From: Osmia lignaria lignaria
Taxonomy: Eukaryota > Arthropoda > Insecta > Hymenoptera > Megachilidae
Assembly: GCF_051020975.1 (NCBI RefSeq)
Contig: NC_135040.1
Coordinates: 3,527,501-3,591,500 of the forward strand
Length of the DNA: 64,000 nucleotides
Direction of reading: 5' to 3'
This document shows positions 39,484 through 52,300 of this stretch, piece after piece. A model generated the notes under the pieces. That model was given only the letters and a program-made list of their open reading frames with translations. It was not told the DNA's origin and ran no database searches. The translations under genes and the position numbers were made by a program. Each line of letters starts with the position of its first letter. Within the stretch, counting starts at the first letter, position 1.

Positions 39484-40035
39484 CAGGGTGTCCCAGTTTC
39501 AGTGGTCCAAAAGCAAGTGGGTGATAGAGGACATCATTTCCGACAAAAAAAAGGTCCTATAATATGTTCGATTTTTGATGGTTCGAAAGTAATTTCAATT
39601 TTAGTGAGTTGCTCATTATTTCCTATCTCTCGCAACAAAATCCATTTGTAGTAAGATTATCAAAATTTTAAATGATTGAGTCCATGAATCGAGATAATTT
39701 TTCTAATAGAAAACCCACTTTTCGTGAAGACATTTTCTTTCATAACGATACTTTTAAAATTAAAGACGAAATACCAAAATCAGTAATTATTCCAAATAAA
39801 GAGATACTTCATAAAATTTTCTAGCAAACAGAAAATAATTTGTTTTTCTGTTTGGTAGCCACATTAATCAAGTACATGTAGGCTGAATTTGAAACCAATC
39901 CACCGAGTACTTCAATCATAGTGATCGATTTTGTTGAATAATTTTTGAACCATCAAAAATCGAACATATTATTATAGGACCTTTTTGTCTTCTATCACCC
40001 ACTTGCTTTTGGACCACTGAACCTGGGACACCCTG
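39484..40035. mobile_element. Mariner-like MITE, 552 bp, long terminal inverted repeats
   Basis: The ends are CAGGGTGTCCCAG and CTGGGACACCCTG, flanked by TA on both sides (39482-39483 and 40036-40037). The arms stay complementary for about 100 bp (both contain ccaaaagcaagtgggtgata, in opposite orientation). There is no open frame between the arms, so it is non-autonomous. Confidence 0.85.
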
Positions 40036-40947
40036 TAATAATGTTCTGTCTGTGTAATGCGTTTATCTTGTGGACAGAAGGAACGGATCAGGTATAATTG
40101 CGTGCGAAACGGTCGTGGAACTGGTCGTTCCTTGGAAATCAGTTTTATTAGGGGCGGGTTCTTAGCGCAGGAAAAGGTGGACACAGAACTGTCTTTCGAG
40201 CCCTTACAACGACTAATAGTCATTCTCTACGGCACTGGCTTTGTCTAATAATACCGACGTTGGTATGGATTCGCGTAAGATAATATCCTCTTCTCGAATG
40301 ACGAAGATTCCACGCGAACAGCGAGCAGGAAAACGCATTCGCGATCACGGAATGTTGAATTCGTCCGCGAAGACTTGAAATTATTTTTCCCAGGAATACG
40401 TTTTCGCGTGACGTTAAAAAAAAGATCTATTTGCAAATAATTTTAACCGGTTTATCGATCGATCGATGATAATTTTGTCGATTGATTTTCAGTTCCCTGA
40501 ACATTTACGATCGTTAAAATTCTATCAAACGTAAAAAACAACATTGAAGGAGACAAAAACAAGTAATCTGAAAAATTCATCGCACGATCGAACGACGTGC
40601 CGAATTTTTGCGATTGGTGGACGCGTGAAAAATAATGAACGATCCAGGGGTGTGCTAATAGAGCGTGTTGAATTTCGGTTTCTACCGAACGCCTGCTATG
40701 CATAGATAATGCTGAAAAGTTGCGCAACATTTTCCTGCCCGATTACGATCAAGGTGAAAGTCTTCGAGTTCGCCGAAGCGAAACGTTATCAGCAGGCGAA
40801 CCTCGTAAATTATAGACAATGTCGTTAGAGAATGTCCTTTAACGACGAGCATGGACATTTTCTAGTCCGAGGATAATTCCAAACAAATAGATATAATCAT
40901 TAAATATTTTACCTTATATTACTCCTTTGAATTCAAATTTTAATTTT

Positions 40948-41153
40948 AAAAAATCTAGAAATCTGAAAAAAATTAGAAAAATCTAAAGATCTAAAGAAAA
41001 TTAGAAAAATCTAGAAATCTGAAGAGAATTAGAAAAACCTAAAGATTTGAAGAAAATTAGAAAAACCTAAAGATTTGAAGAAAATTAGAAAAATCTAAAG
41101 ATTTGAGGAAAATTAGAAAAATCTAAAGAACTGAAGAAGATTTAAGAAATCTA
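40948..41153. repeat. Short-unit minisatellite of about 30 bp, six to seven copies
   Basis: Variants of aaaaatctaaagatttgaag followed by aaaattag recur back to back with substitutions. Confidence 0.85.
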
Positions 41154-41559
41154 AATTTCGGGCCATTTTGATCCCGAGCTCCGCGATCCTTGATTACGTT
41201 ACCAATCACGGTGAACTCGAAAACAACAGCCGGACTAGCTGGATAGGATTATGTCACTGGCGCAGAAAGAGCCTGCCAAGTCGACCTGGGTGAACGCCGA
41301 GGCTCCTTTCCTCGCAGGACTTCACTCTGGCCCCGGGGTGAATCAGTCCTTTGTGCCTGGCTCTCTCAGGGTCAACCGCTTTCGGTGCAGTATATGCCTG
41401 CAACGTTTACACGTACACGGAGCGAACACGTCCGTTCGTCTGACCGTGGTCTACAGGGTGTCCTAGAAGTCCTAAGTAGCGATTAGAATTCCTTCCTAAT
41501 GGAGAGAGCCTCGATTTCAACTCAGTTTTGTATTTCACCTTTAATATTTCTTAACTCTA

Positions 41560-41620
41560 GGACGACGGACCATGGAGAGAGCCTGAAATTGAACTCAATT
41601 TCGCATTTCATCTTTTAACT
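41560..41620 (+). repeat. Dispersed repeat, copy D
   Basis: GGACGACGGACCATGGAGAG is followed by agcctgaaattgaactcaat. A related partial stretch, atggagagagcctcgatttc, lies about 60 bp upstream near 41499. As in copy C, the core is preceded by TTAAC. Confidence 0.6.
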
Positions 41621-42614
41621 AACGTTTCGTACCAATAGACAGGGGGTGTTTCATTACTGTGGATTCTAGGTAAAAATGGAATCTTTTCTAATTAATTTTG
41701 AAAATTTTCTTAATATTTTTATCGATGGTACTATGAATATAAGATACCATGGATACTTTATTATAGGGTAGTATAAAGTCTCAACTTTTTCATCTTTTTC
41801 TGACTCTTTCAGTCAGTATCTTTTAAGTTTGAAACGGAACTCGAGCGAGAACCTTTCGCCAGAGTATAAGCAAAGAATCTGAGTCTTCTTCAGCATCTTT
41901 ACGTAACTTCGAGCAGAGAACGTTGCTAACTGCGATTTAGTACGCGACCCGATGCTTTACGATGTGCTCGTTTAAAGAATCTCTCTCTTTCTGTATATTC
42001 GTTAAAATTGAATTTGAAAATTCGAAACATCCTGTTTCCCCGAATTTTCAGATAAATTTTCATAATGGAAGATTTCATTTGTACGATATTCTACGATTAT
42101 CATAATGAAAGGGTTTAGACAGAGACAAAGATTGCGTCGTTCGAGAGAGCGGTTTCCTTCGCAGCCGCAACTTATCCTGCTCCTTTTCTTGTCTCGGCTC
42201 TTTTTGTTGGCGCGACGTTTTAGCAAAATCGAAGAAAAAACACTTGGGAAGACCGTGACTCTTGCTAAAGGGTAGTGGGAGGTTCTCAGGAAACGAAACG
42301 ATGACGAAGAGAGTATTAGACCGAGCAGACAAAGTGGTCGTATAAACTCTTTGGAGAATTCAACTATAATTTCATATATCAATAGAGAATATTATACCTT
42401 GATTATTGCAAAATGAAAAAAAATTTGTACTTCTGTAAAAATTCTTGAAACGTTTATCGCAAACACTAGTTCTACGTAGAAAACGGAATCGTTAAGCGGA
42501 TAAGAATATCAAGAACGTGGACAGGATGTCTCATGGTTCTCACGTTCGTCTCGCTCATCTTGTGCGAAGATTCAAAATTGCCTCACCGCTGACGTCATCA
42601 GCCTAAATTGACGT

Positions 42615-43250
42615 AGTTGCAATTCAGTGCACGACAGAAAAACTATAACACCTCGAGTAGACTCTGATCGCCCCAATTTTCCTAATTATAATTAGAAGAT
42701 TCTCGACGAGTAATTAATTCGAGTTTGCTCTATATGCACGATAGAAAAACTATGACACCCCGAGTAGACTCTGATCGCCCCAATTTTCCTAATTATAATT
42801 GGAAAACTCTCGACGAGTAATTAAACTTTTCTCTAACGATTTTAAATTCGAGTTTGCTCTATATGCACGATAGAAAAACTATGACACCCCGAGTAGACTC
42901 TGATCGCCCCAATTTTCCTAATTATAATTAAAGAACTCTCGACGAGTAATAAACTTTTCTCTAACGATTTTAAATTCGAGTTTGCTCTATATGCACGATA
43001 GAAAAACTGACACCTTGAGTAGACTCTAATCGCCCCAATTTTCCTAATTATAATTGGAAAACTCTCGAAGAGTAATTAAACTTTTCTCTAACGATTTTAA
43101 ATTCGAATTTGCTCTATATGCACGATAGAAAAACTATGACACCTTGAGTAGACTTTGTTCGCCCCAATTTTCCTAATTATAATTAGAGAACCCTCGACGA
43201 GTAATTAACCTTTTCCCTAACGATTTTAAATTCGAATATGTTCTAATTTC
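42615..43250. repeat. Minisatellite, five copies of about 107-129 bp, abutting the first coding exon
   Basis: tctgatcgccccaattttcc (with small changes) recurs near 42661, 42768, 42897, 43023 and 43152. The array ends about 20 bp from the splice acceptor at 43270-43271, so the last unit probably contributes to the branch-point region. Confidence 0.9.
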
Positions 43251-43340
43251 CAAGGTGGATTTTTGTTACAGAATCGAGACGCGTACCGGGCGAACGTTAT
43301 CAGGTGAGGGCGCAGTAGCTTCCGGCGAGGCAATCGAAAG

Positions 43341-46300
43341 ATGGCGGCCGTGGGTATGGATAATCCGGCGTTCGTCGGCGAGGATGAATGTACGAACGAG
43401 ACGACGCAAAATGATAATCAGCAACAGGTAACCTTGGACCAGGATCGCAAGTCCGTATCGGAGAGCATCCCCGTCGAAAATGGCCACCAACGATCGTTTG
43501 TGTCGCAGCAACACGTGGAAGCCGGAAGAACCAGTCCGGAAACGCATTATAGAACCGAGACGAAGATAGAGGTGCCCGAAAGTAACATGGAAAGAACCGA
43601 GACGAAGATGAACGGCGTTCACGGAAACGGAAATAACAACGATGCCAGTTTCCTGAACAGCAGCACGACCAGCGTGCAGACGAATGGTGAGTTTTAAGAT
43701 GCAAAGTCATCCCTTGATGATTTGATGACATAAAAGTATCGCAAAATAGCATTTGCAATACATCAATTTGAAGTTTAAAGTTTGACGAAAAAGTCTGTAT
43801 AAAAATTTCATAATTCTGCAACGATAATCAAGTTCCTTATTCAATTTAGTAACTCGTATCTAGAAACGCAACTCATGGATAAACGAATGAAAAAAGGTGT
43901 GGTTTACGTAAGCGCAGACCACAGGCTCTTACCGACGAATGCAGAGAAAATTCTTCGCGACAAAAAGGCAATGCGTAGCCGGCTGTTGCATTTTTCCTCT
44001 TCGCTTACGTGCAATCCGCTTCGCGTAATCTCGCGGACTTGGTCGGATTTGTAACAAGTACCCTATCGATTTCCTATAATTCTACCTTGAATAAATGTAA
44101 TAATTCTTTTTTTAAATTCAAAATACAAAACTATATTAATTAATGGTTCCTTTTTAAATTTCTATGGAGCTCTAACGAGAAGAATTCTTTTTCTACAAAT
44201 GATTACGTTCCCATATAAGATCACGTAACAAAAGTTCAACGTTGTTTCGATCGAACGAAAGAAACATGTCCGGACGTGCGTAGAATTCGAAAGCAAGGTA
44301 GAACAGGTAGAACATTGCTGAAATCTGCGTCGATCGCGCGATTTTACCAGATATGATCGAGACGAGCCGAACTTTCGATCGTTAATTACTACCACCACCA
44401 TCGTCACAACCATCGGAACTTGCCAAGAAAAAGTCGTTCGAGGTCGGTGAAACGCAGAAAGTATATGAACCGTCCTTAAAACTTTGAAAAAATTTCATTT
44501 ACTTCGGTTCGAAAATTAACGAGCATTAAATTACTCGTTTGTCTTTCAATTAGAATTAGGATCGTCCTTAAAATTTGGAAAAATTTCATTTACTACTGTT
44601 CGAGAATTAACGAGCATTAAATTACTCGTTTGTATATCAATTAGAATTAGGATCGGCCTTAAAATTTTGAAAAAATTTCATTTACTTGTGCTCGAGAATT
44701 AACGAGCATTAAATTACTCGTTTGTCTTTCTATTAGAATTAGGATCGTCCTTAAAATTTTGAAAAAATTTCATTTACTTCTGCTCGAAAATTAACGAGCA
44801 TTAAATTACTCGTTTATCTTTCAATTACAATTAGGATCGTTCGAAAATGTATAAACCGTCCTTAAAACTTTGAAAAAATTTCATTTACTTCTGTCAGAAA
44901 ATTAACGAGCATTAAATTACTCGTTTGTCTTTCGATTAGAATTAGGATCGTTAACGATACGCGGTAATTAGCGATAAAGGAATTCCTATGGCAAAGAATA
45001 TTTACCCAATATCGGTACATCGACTTTTGAACTATACACAGGTGAACACGCAATTAACTAACTTCTTCTCCTATTAACATCGATTTTACGGCACGCGAGG
45101 TTCCGCCCCGTAAATAAATACTCTGCCACGGATATGTAATTTCCACACCTGAGAATTACGTAAACTCGCACTTACTACATCCATCGACTAACTACTGTGT
45201 GTGTGTTTGAATTTATTTGCCCAGCTAAACCTACATATTATTTTGAAACTATGATTCGATGATTCTATCGATCAAGATTTTCCTATTTTATTTTCATAGA
45301 CAATGGGAAGAAGGAGCAGATCGAAGCAGTGAATTTGGAGCTAGTCTCGATGAGGCCCTATGCAGGGAATAATCAGACCAAGGGTCAAGAGGCTTGCGAG
45401 GTCCCAGCTGACCCCTATGAGGAATACTTCGTTCCAGTGAACGAGCATCGAAAGTACATCAGGTAATAAATCTTCAAAAATATTTCTTCTATCTTGGGGT
45501 AAAGTTATTCGAACTTTCGAAAAATAATAACGGGGTTGTCAAAGAAAAGGAACGAGTGACAAATTAATATACAGTGACTCACGAAATTGATCGTCGTTAT
45601 ACTTTTTATTTAATCAAAATGTAGTGACTAATTATAGATCTTTTAATTAAGTTTTTTTTTTACCTTGTTCAAACGTTAACTGTTCTAAGAAAGCTATGAA
45701 CATTGTTGCTATGTGATCAATTTCGTGAGCCACTATATTTAAAAATTGTACAAGGGAAATTTCAGGTCCATGAATTATTCAAATAAACTGATGTTTTCAT
45801 AAAAGAAAATGATTGATCGTTTTGTTGATTTCGAAAATCTCGTTCCATTCATCTATTTGGTTTATTTGCCAGCGTGTTCTCCGTTTCTTTGCTTCGAATA
45901 TTTGCAAATGCTAATGTATGCCTAGATCCTTCGCATTTTTGCAATATGGAAATTTTATGGTAAAACGGCTGGTTTCCTTTCTTGTAACAATTCCTGCATT
46001 CCACCAGCAAGTAATTAAAAATCTTACACCATAATGATTAATTCGGGTTTCAAATTCGTTTTCATACAAATACAGATCAGAACAAACTCGTCTCTTCTAT
46101 CGTTATAAGAAGACTTCGCTTAATTGGAACGAGTATCGACGAGAAACTTGAGATCGGACAGTTCGTATCCAATTGAAAAACGATCCAGATCGTGTCGAAC
46201 GTGTGAGAAATGCAAATGTAATGAATAAAAAGAGTGAAAAAAAAAAAAATTGCGGATACTGGCGGAACGAACGAAGGTCCTCGGATATTGCGGGTTTACA

Positions 46301-49300
46301 TTCACCGTTGGAAGAACTTGCGAAACGAATGTGTCACAATATTTCATTGGAAAATGTAGGAATGACCGTCTATTGCAAAAATGATCGTCCTTCGTCAAGC
46401 GGTCTTAGCCAGACAGAAATAGAATTAGAACCCTCGCAATAATCACGAAATATTTAAATAATTCTTTTCACAATGTAAAGTAACAAATGTTAGTCGTAGT
46501 GTCGCGTTGTTCCCTTTCTCGCTTGCTTCTCGTTCGATGTGGTAGATTATCGATAATCGATACATATCGAAAATTCTATCGTTAGGTTAGATTAACGCGA
46601 ATATGAATTCATGAAAAATGAAAGATAGATTTTCGGTGCGGTGCAATGAAGGAAGACAATGATTCTTCGTACAGAACATATGATTAAAAAATTGGTAATA
46701 GAACGTAGAAACTACAAGCAACGATTCAGAAACCTATAACCTAATGCCTGGAACCTAAAATTGTTCCCTTAACCAAGATAAGCCTACATTGCACCCGAGT
46801 GTACATCTGCGAGTGTGGACGAAGTGAAATTAGATCGATCGGCTTGATCGACGCGGAATACACAACGATCACACACAAAACACGTATACACAGGCCAGCT
46901 GAGTAGAAAGTTAGACGGTGTTTTTTCTTGTCACGATACGTAGCAGGGGTCCCGAGGCCGAGGTTGAAACAACCGTGGCTGGAGTACGTTTTGATTTGGG
47001 CCCCGGCGTTGGCCGCGAGGGACTCAGCCTGAGAGACCCTACCGCAGGACTGGTCGACTATTCCCACTGGCTGACAGCCCTCAGGTACTTCAAGGATGCT
47101 TACGAGCATTAGGAACAAGGGAGATGCTGCAATGAAAAAATTGGTGGATGCGCACGATCGCCAACTAACCCGCTTACACCTTGCTACTCCTACGATTTTA
47201 TCCCCCTATTTTTGACACTTGACTCACCAGGGGCATTATTGTTCAATGTACGCTACTGATTTTCTTCTCATTTGATATACTCTAGATCAGCTATTCTTAA
47301 CCGTCGGTCCGCGAAGAAGTTTAAAAAAATTTTCTTATTCAAAAAAGAAAAAATGATACAATTTTTATTTATAAAATTACGAAATAAAAATATTTTTAAC
47401 TAATTTCAAATTTACGTTATTTATGATTACCTAGTAAATTTCTTTAATAGCTAGTAAAATCTTTTTGTTAAAAGAAAAACACCGATTCGCTGGCTAGAGA
47501 AAGTTGAGAAACACTGTTCTAGATTGATACCCCTCTGGGATGAGATAATATTAATATTAAAAAATAGTAGTCGAACATTTGAATGCTGTGTTCCACGTCA
47601 GCCTGGTCCCTTCCCAATGATGGAATGCAAGCAATTCACTGATCCCTAATTAGCGATTGCACCGTGACGACACGTGCTCATAGACAAGGCTAGTCCAGAT
47701 GGAAAGTTCAATTCTTTTTTTTTCTTGCAAAAGAAAGAGACCGATGCTTCGAGGTTCGCACATTCCCTTAGTCGCAATACCAGCATCGCTGCTAGTCGTC
47801 GACGTGATGCATTTAAAGAAACCGATCACAACACTAGCGCCCCTACATACATGGACACAATCACAAGTATCCTTACAGGAACTCACGGTTGTTCCTTTGG
47901 TTCACGTGCAAAACAGACTTGAACAAATTCGAACGAGAGCAGGGTAGAATAAGCGACACATCGTGAACGAAATCGAATGAAATAATTAGACGTGTTTATT
48001 CCGAGTTAGAATAATGGAAGCTTCTAATACCATGATCGCTGAAGGAGGAACATTGACAAGCACAGTGCTGTACAAAATACGCTTACTTTGGGCTCTAGGA
48101 TGAGGGTGAATAAATTCGGTGATTACGATGATTCTTAATCATTTGTGACATTGTGTTACAGGGGCGAGAAGCTGTATGTTACGAAGGACAAGAGATCTAG
48201 GAGCTCCTATTGGAGACGGATGGCCTGTTGGGGATGTGGTTTACTGGTCCTACTAGTTGCCATTATCATCGCCATTTTGGCAGCAAGTAAGGACCTTTGT
48301 ATTAGAAATTGATTATACCTAGCGAGTGTTATTTCGCGATTGCTTTTATGCGAAAATTCATTCTATTTCAGCCGGAGTAATTTTAGCCCAAGAGGCGTCA
48401 GAACCTTTGGAAAATCTGGAACAAACGAAATCCCGGCAATTCGGCGACGTGCGAACAGCGGGAAGCCAAGAGTACGTGAAGAACCCACCGCCGAGTCCTC
48501 CACCCGCCACTTCGAGCTTCCCACCCTGGCAAACGACCGACGAGAATAGGTACCTATTCGTCGCGAACGCCTTGGATGGAGTATTGACATTGGACCAATT
48601 CACCTGGGACCAAGAATTAAGGAACCACACGTCGGAAATGTACAAAGCGTTCAGCTCGCAGATAGAAAATCACCTGAGGAACGCGATGCAACCCACCATG
48701 GACGAGACGACGGTTAAAGTGTATCGTATAATGAAGGACGGAGAAGTGGGATTTAGGATAAATTATCCCCCAAATTCTTCCCCGGAGGAAACGCAACAGA
48801 GGATGGAGGATGCGTTACTAAAGGATGCCAACATGATTGGACAGCATCATGTAAGCAGATTAGAACTCAGCAAGCTTTTGGACGAATGTCAGACCAGTTG
48901 GTTAGGCTGTTCCGAAAGTTGTAAATACAATTACACGAAGGGTACGTTCGCGTGCTATTGTTCGGATGGGAAAATGTTGGACGCTGATGGAAAGACGTGC
49001 GTCGATGAGAATGATCTGAGTAACGTGGAGATGGACGATGCACCGGAAGTTCGTACGGAGGTGGTGCACGACTATGCTCAGCCTAGAAGCAGAGGACCCG
49101 GTACTGTGTACGAACCTAGACGCCCGGATAACTGGGACCACATGGACCATGATTTACCCGGAGGGGGACACTACCATACCGAAGAAGACTCTCATTCGCC
49201 TTCGTATTCGGATGATGGTTCCTCGGAACCAGAGTCTACTCATGTGCATAGCGAAGATGGAAATCATGAGGTTAAAGATGAAGAGGATACAGTACATTGG

Positions 49301-52300
49301 ATGCACGATCATTCGAATCATTATACTGTTGAACCGAAGGCAGAGCCTGAACCTTCTGATGGAGGAGAGCCTTCTAGTGAACCAGAGCCTTCTGATGTAC
49401 CAGAGCGTTCTGGTGTAGCAGAGCCTTCTAGTGAACCAGAGCCTTCTAGTGAACCAGAGCCTTCTAGTGAACCAGAGCCTGCTGCGGTAGAACCTTCTGC
49501 TGAACCAGAGCCTGCTGCAGTAGAACCCTCTAGCGAACCAAAATTTGCTGAACCAGAGCCCTCTGGTGAACCAAGACATGCTGAACCCGAACCCTCTGCA
49601 GAACCAGAACCCTCTGCAGAACCAAAACCTTCTGCTGAACCCGAACCCTCTGCAGAACCAGAACCTTCTTCTGTACCAGAACCCTCTGCAGAACCAAAAC
49701 CTTCTGCTGAACCCGAACCCTCTGCAGAGCCAGAACCCTCTGCAGAACCAGAACCTTCTTCTGTACCAGAACCCTTTACAGAACCAAAACCTTCTGCTGA
49801 ACCAGAACCAGAACATTCTACTGAACCTTCAGCTCAGCCAGAACCTGCTACAGAACCTTCAGCTCAACCTGAGCCTTCTGCAGAACCAGAACCCTCAGCT
49901 GAACCAAAGCCTTCCTCTGAGGCAGAGCCCCCCATTGAACCAAAGCATACTACTGAAATAGAGCCTTCAGCAGAGCCAGAACCAGCTGGTCCTGTCGAAC
50001 CTGAGCCTACAAGTGAACCACAGGCACCTTCTGATGAACCCAAGTCCACTGCAGGGCTGTGGCCTGCAGAGGAACCTTCGTCTGAACCGAAACCATCAGA
50101 AGAAAAAGGATCTTCAACTGAACCATCCACACAACCCATACCTTCTGAAATGGAACCAGTCGCTGAACCGAAACCTTCAAATGAGTTGGAGTCTTCAACG
50201 AAATCAACAGTGACAGAGCATCCTGAACTAGAACAACCTGAGTTGTCTCAATTTCCTCACACTACCATCAAATCTGAGGAGGAGGAATCTCCTGTTGAAC
50301 AAGAATCAACAATGCCTTCTACAGAAATGATCCATAATGTTGAACATTCCACTGAAATGCAGGATGCTATGCAGCCACAAACAACTGAGATGCCCTCCAG
50401 TAAAACAGACTCTTCCATTGAATCTATGACCACGAATAAAATGATCGTTGAATCGGCTACAGAATTACCTGCTACTGAATCACCTGATTTGTCGAAGACA
50501 CCTGAATCTTCAACGACCAGCTCTGAAGCTGACAACACTGGTATGCCTATAACCATGGAAGCAGAGTCTACAACACCAATGGTGTCTGCAGAAACAACAC
50601 TGCCAAATATTGATAAATCCATGGATGAAATGGAAAATAATAATGCACCTATGCCAGTGATACCTCTGTCTGATGAACAAGAAGACAGTAAAACCACTGT
50701 TGTACCTCCAACAGATACAACAATGAGGGAGATGAACAATGAAGAGCAAATGGTGACAACCATTGAACCCAGCAAAGAAGAAATATCAAAAGTTGATCAA
50801 GTCACTGAAACTAATACACCTAGTGACGAAACAACCGAGTATACAACGATCAGTACAAACAGCGAAGAAAATACAGCTTCAGTGACTTCGTCCAGTAGCA
50901 AATCTATTCCTGAAACAACTATGAGCTCTGAGACAGCGTCTGTCTCAATGGACGCAATGTCAGAAAACACAACCGAGGTTAATTCTGTCTCAGACAGTGG
51001 TACAGAAATGTACAACGAAACTGTCGAGCCTAAAGAAGAGCCTAAGTCGCTCGATTTAGGTTCAACATCGCAGGAAGCGAATGAAACCAACGTCATCGAT
51101 CACATACCGACAACGATCTTCCCTAATTTGCCAAAGAACTTCAGCCACAACATCGAGCCACTCATAGAACCGCTTAAAAACAACACAGACAACGAACACA
51201 TTATGATCATCCCAGTGGTACATGGAACCCAGGAGCAAGATCCTCATTCCATCATTCCTGAGTTGATTCCAGAGAGCATTCAGTCTAGCAACTCATCATC
51301 CACGCGGATATCTGAGGTTACCACGGTTGAAAACACAGTTCAATCCTCAACAGAGAAGACCGACGTTGTTTTCAATCGTTCTACGATCCACCCCGAAGAG
51401 AATATCGTGTCCAGCGATCCAGGCGACTCTGTTCGCTACGGGGACAATTTGGATCACTCTACCAGTCATCCTCTGCACCCAGCTGTCTTCCCTGAGAACA
51501 CGGTGGAGCATGTGACCGAGAAATCCGATGATAAACACGCTGATGACATGTCTCCCTTCTTGCCGGATGTCCAGAAGGAGAAGGAAGTGAAGAAGGCGCC
51601 TAGGTTGGACAAGGACGAGCAGGATGTACCTAATCCTTTCGAAGGACACGTCGAAGACGTGGTCACTGACAAATCTTTAGTGAAAACTGAGGAGAGGACG
51701 AACGAGACCGAAGCAACGGATTCTTTGAACGATGTTCATCCAGAAGTGGATAAAGAACACCCGAACAAGAGTGTGGAAAACGGAGTGGGTCGTGGATTCA
51801 AACAGGATGCCTTGGACGTTCTTGAGATCAACGACACTGAGTCAGGAATACAGAATGCACTGAACCCGTACGATGTTAACAAACCGGAAGATCAACGAAT
51901 GATGAAGAGTGACGTGGAAGAGGACGAGGAGGCGTTGAAAGTGGTACCACTCGAAGAGGAGATCAAGGGTACGGAAATGTCTGTGAAATATGACGTGGAT
52001 AAGGATAATACGGAAGTGACCGAGTCCAGTGCAAGCGTAACTCCAACGGATGATCAAGAAAGGAGGTTAAACGAAGCAGCTGTGAATAATACAACGACTA
52101 CTTCTGAGAAGCCCGAGGAAAATGTTGTAGAGGATCAGTACAATGACATAAATGATGATACTCTGTCCAAAGGATACCAATCTGACGATTCGAAGCTTCA
52201 CAAGAAGCTGGCTGATAATGAAGAGAAACTGTTGAAATCATCAAACGTGCTCTTCATTGATGATAAAACAAAGTCTACAATGAATAATACAGAAGTTACA

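Larger units (their letters stand above)
24050..43271. other. Probable large first intron; no protein gene seen
   Basis: About 19 kb holds only short frames without domains. It contains minisatellites (24969, 32309, 38339, 40948, 42615), two mariner-type remnants (34915, 39484), a large foldback (29168) and several GC-richer islands (about 25600-25990, 26100-26440, 27690-27930, 28020-28290, 29740-30130, 33070-33700). These could be enhancers or non-coding exons. I cannot assign function to any of them. Confidence 0.4.

Noticed and set aside
41251..41466. 71-codon plus frame upstream of the pseudoprotease ATG, considered as an alternative first coding exon
   Set aside because: The exon from 43272 has an in-frame stop (TGA) before the ATG at 43341, so an upstream coding exon could not join in that frame.
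48326..48371. Open frame extending upstream of the large stalk exon
   Set aside because: It runs into the intron, starts without ATG and lies before the acceptor (tttcag) at 48371; phase continuity requires the exon to start at 48372.
49154..49816. 220-codon minus-strand frame (Phe/Trp/Arg-rich) and a 138-codon plus frame across the Glu-Pro-Ser array
   Set aside because: Both are shadows of the 18-bp coding repeat; a repeat unit divisible by three without stops stays open in several frames.
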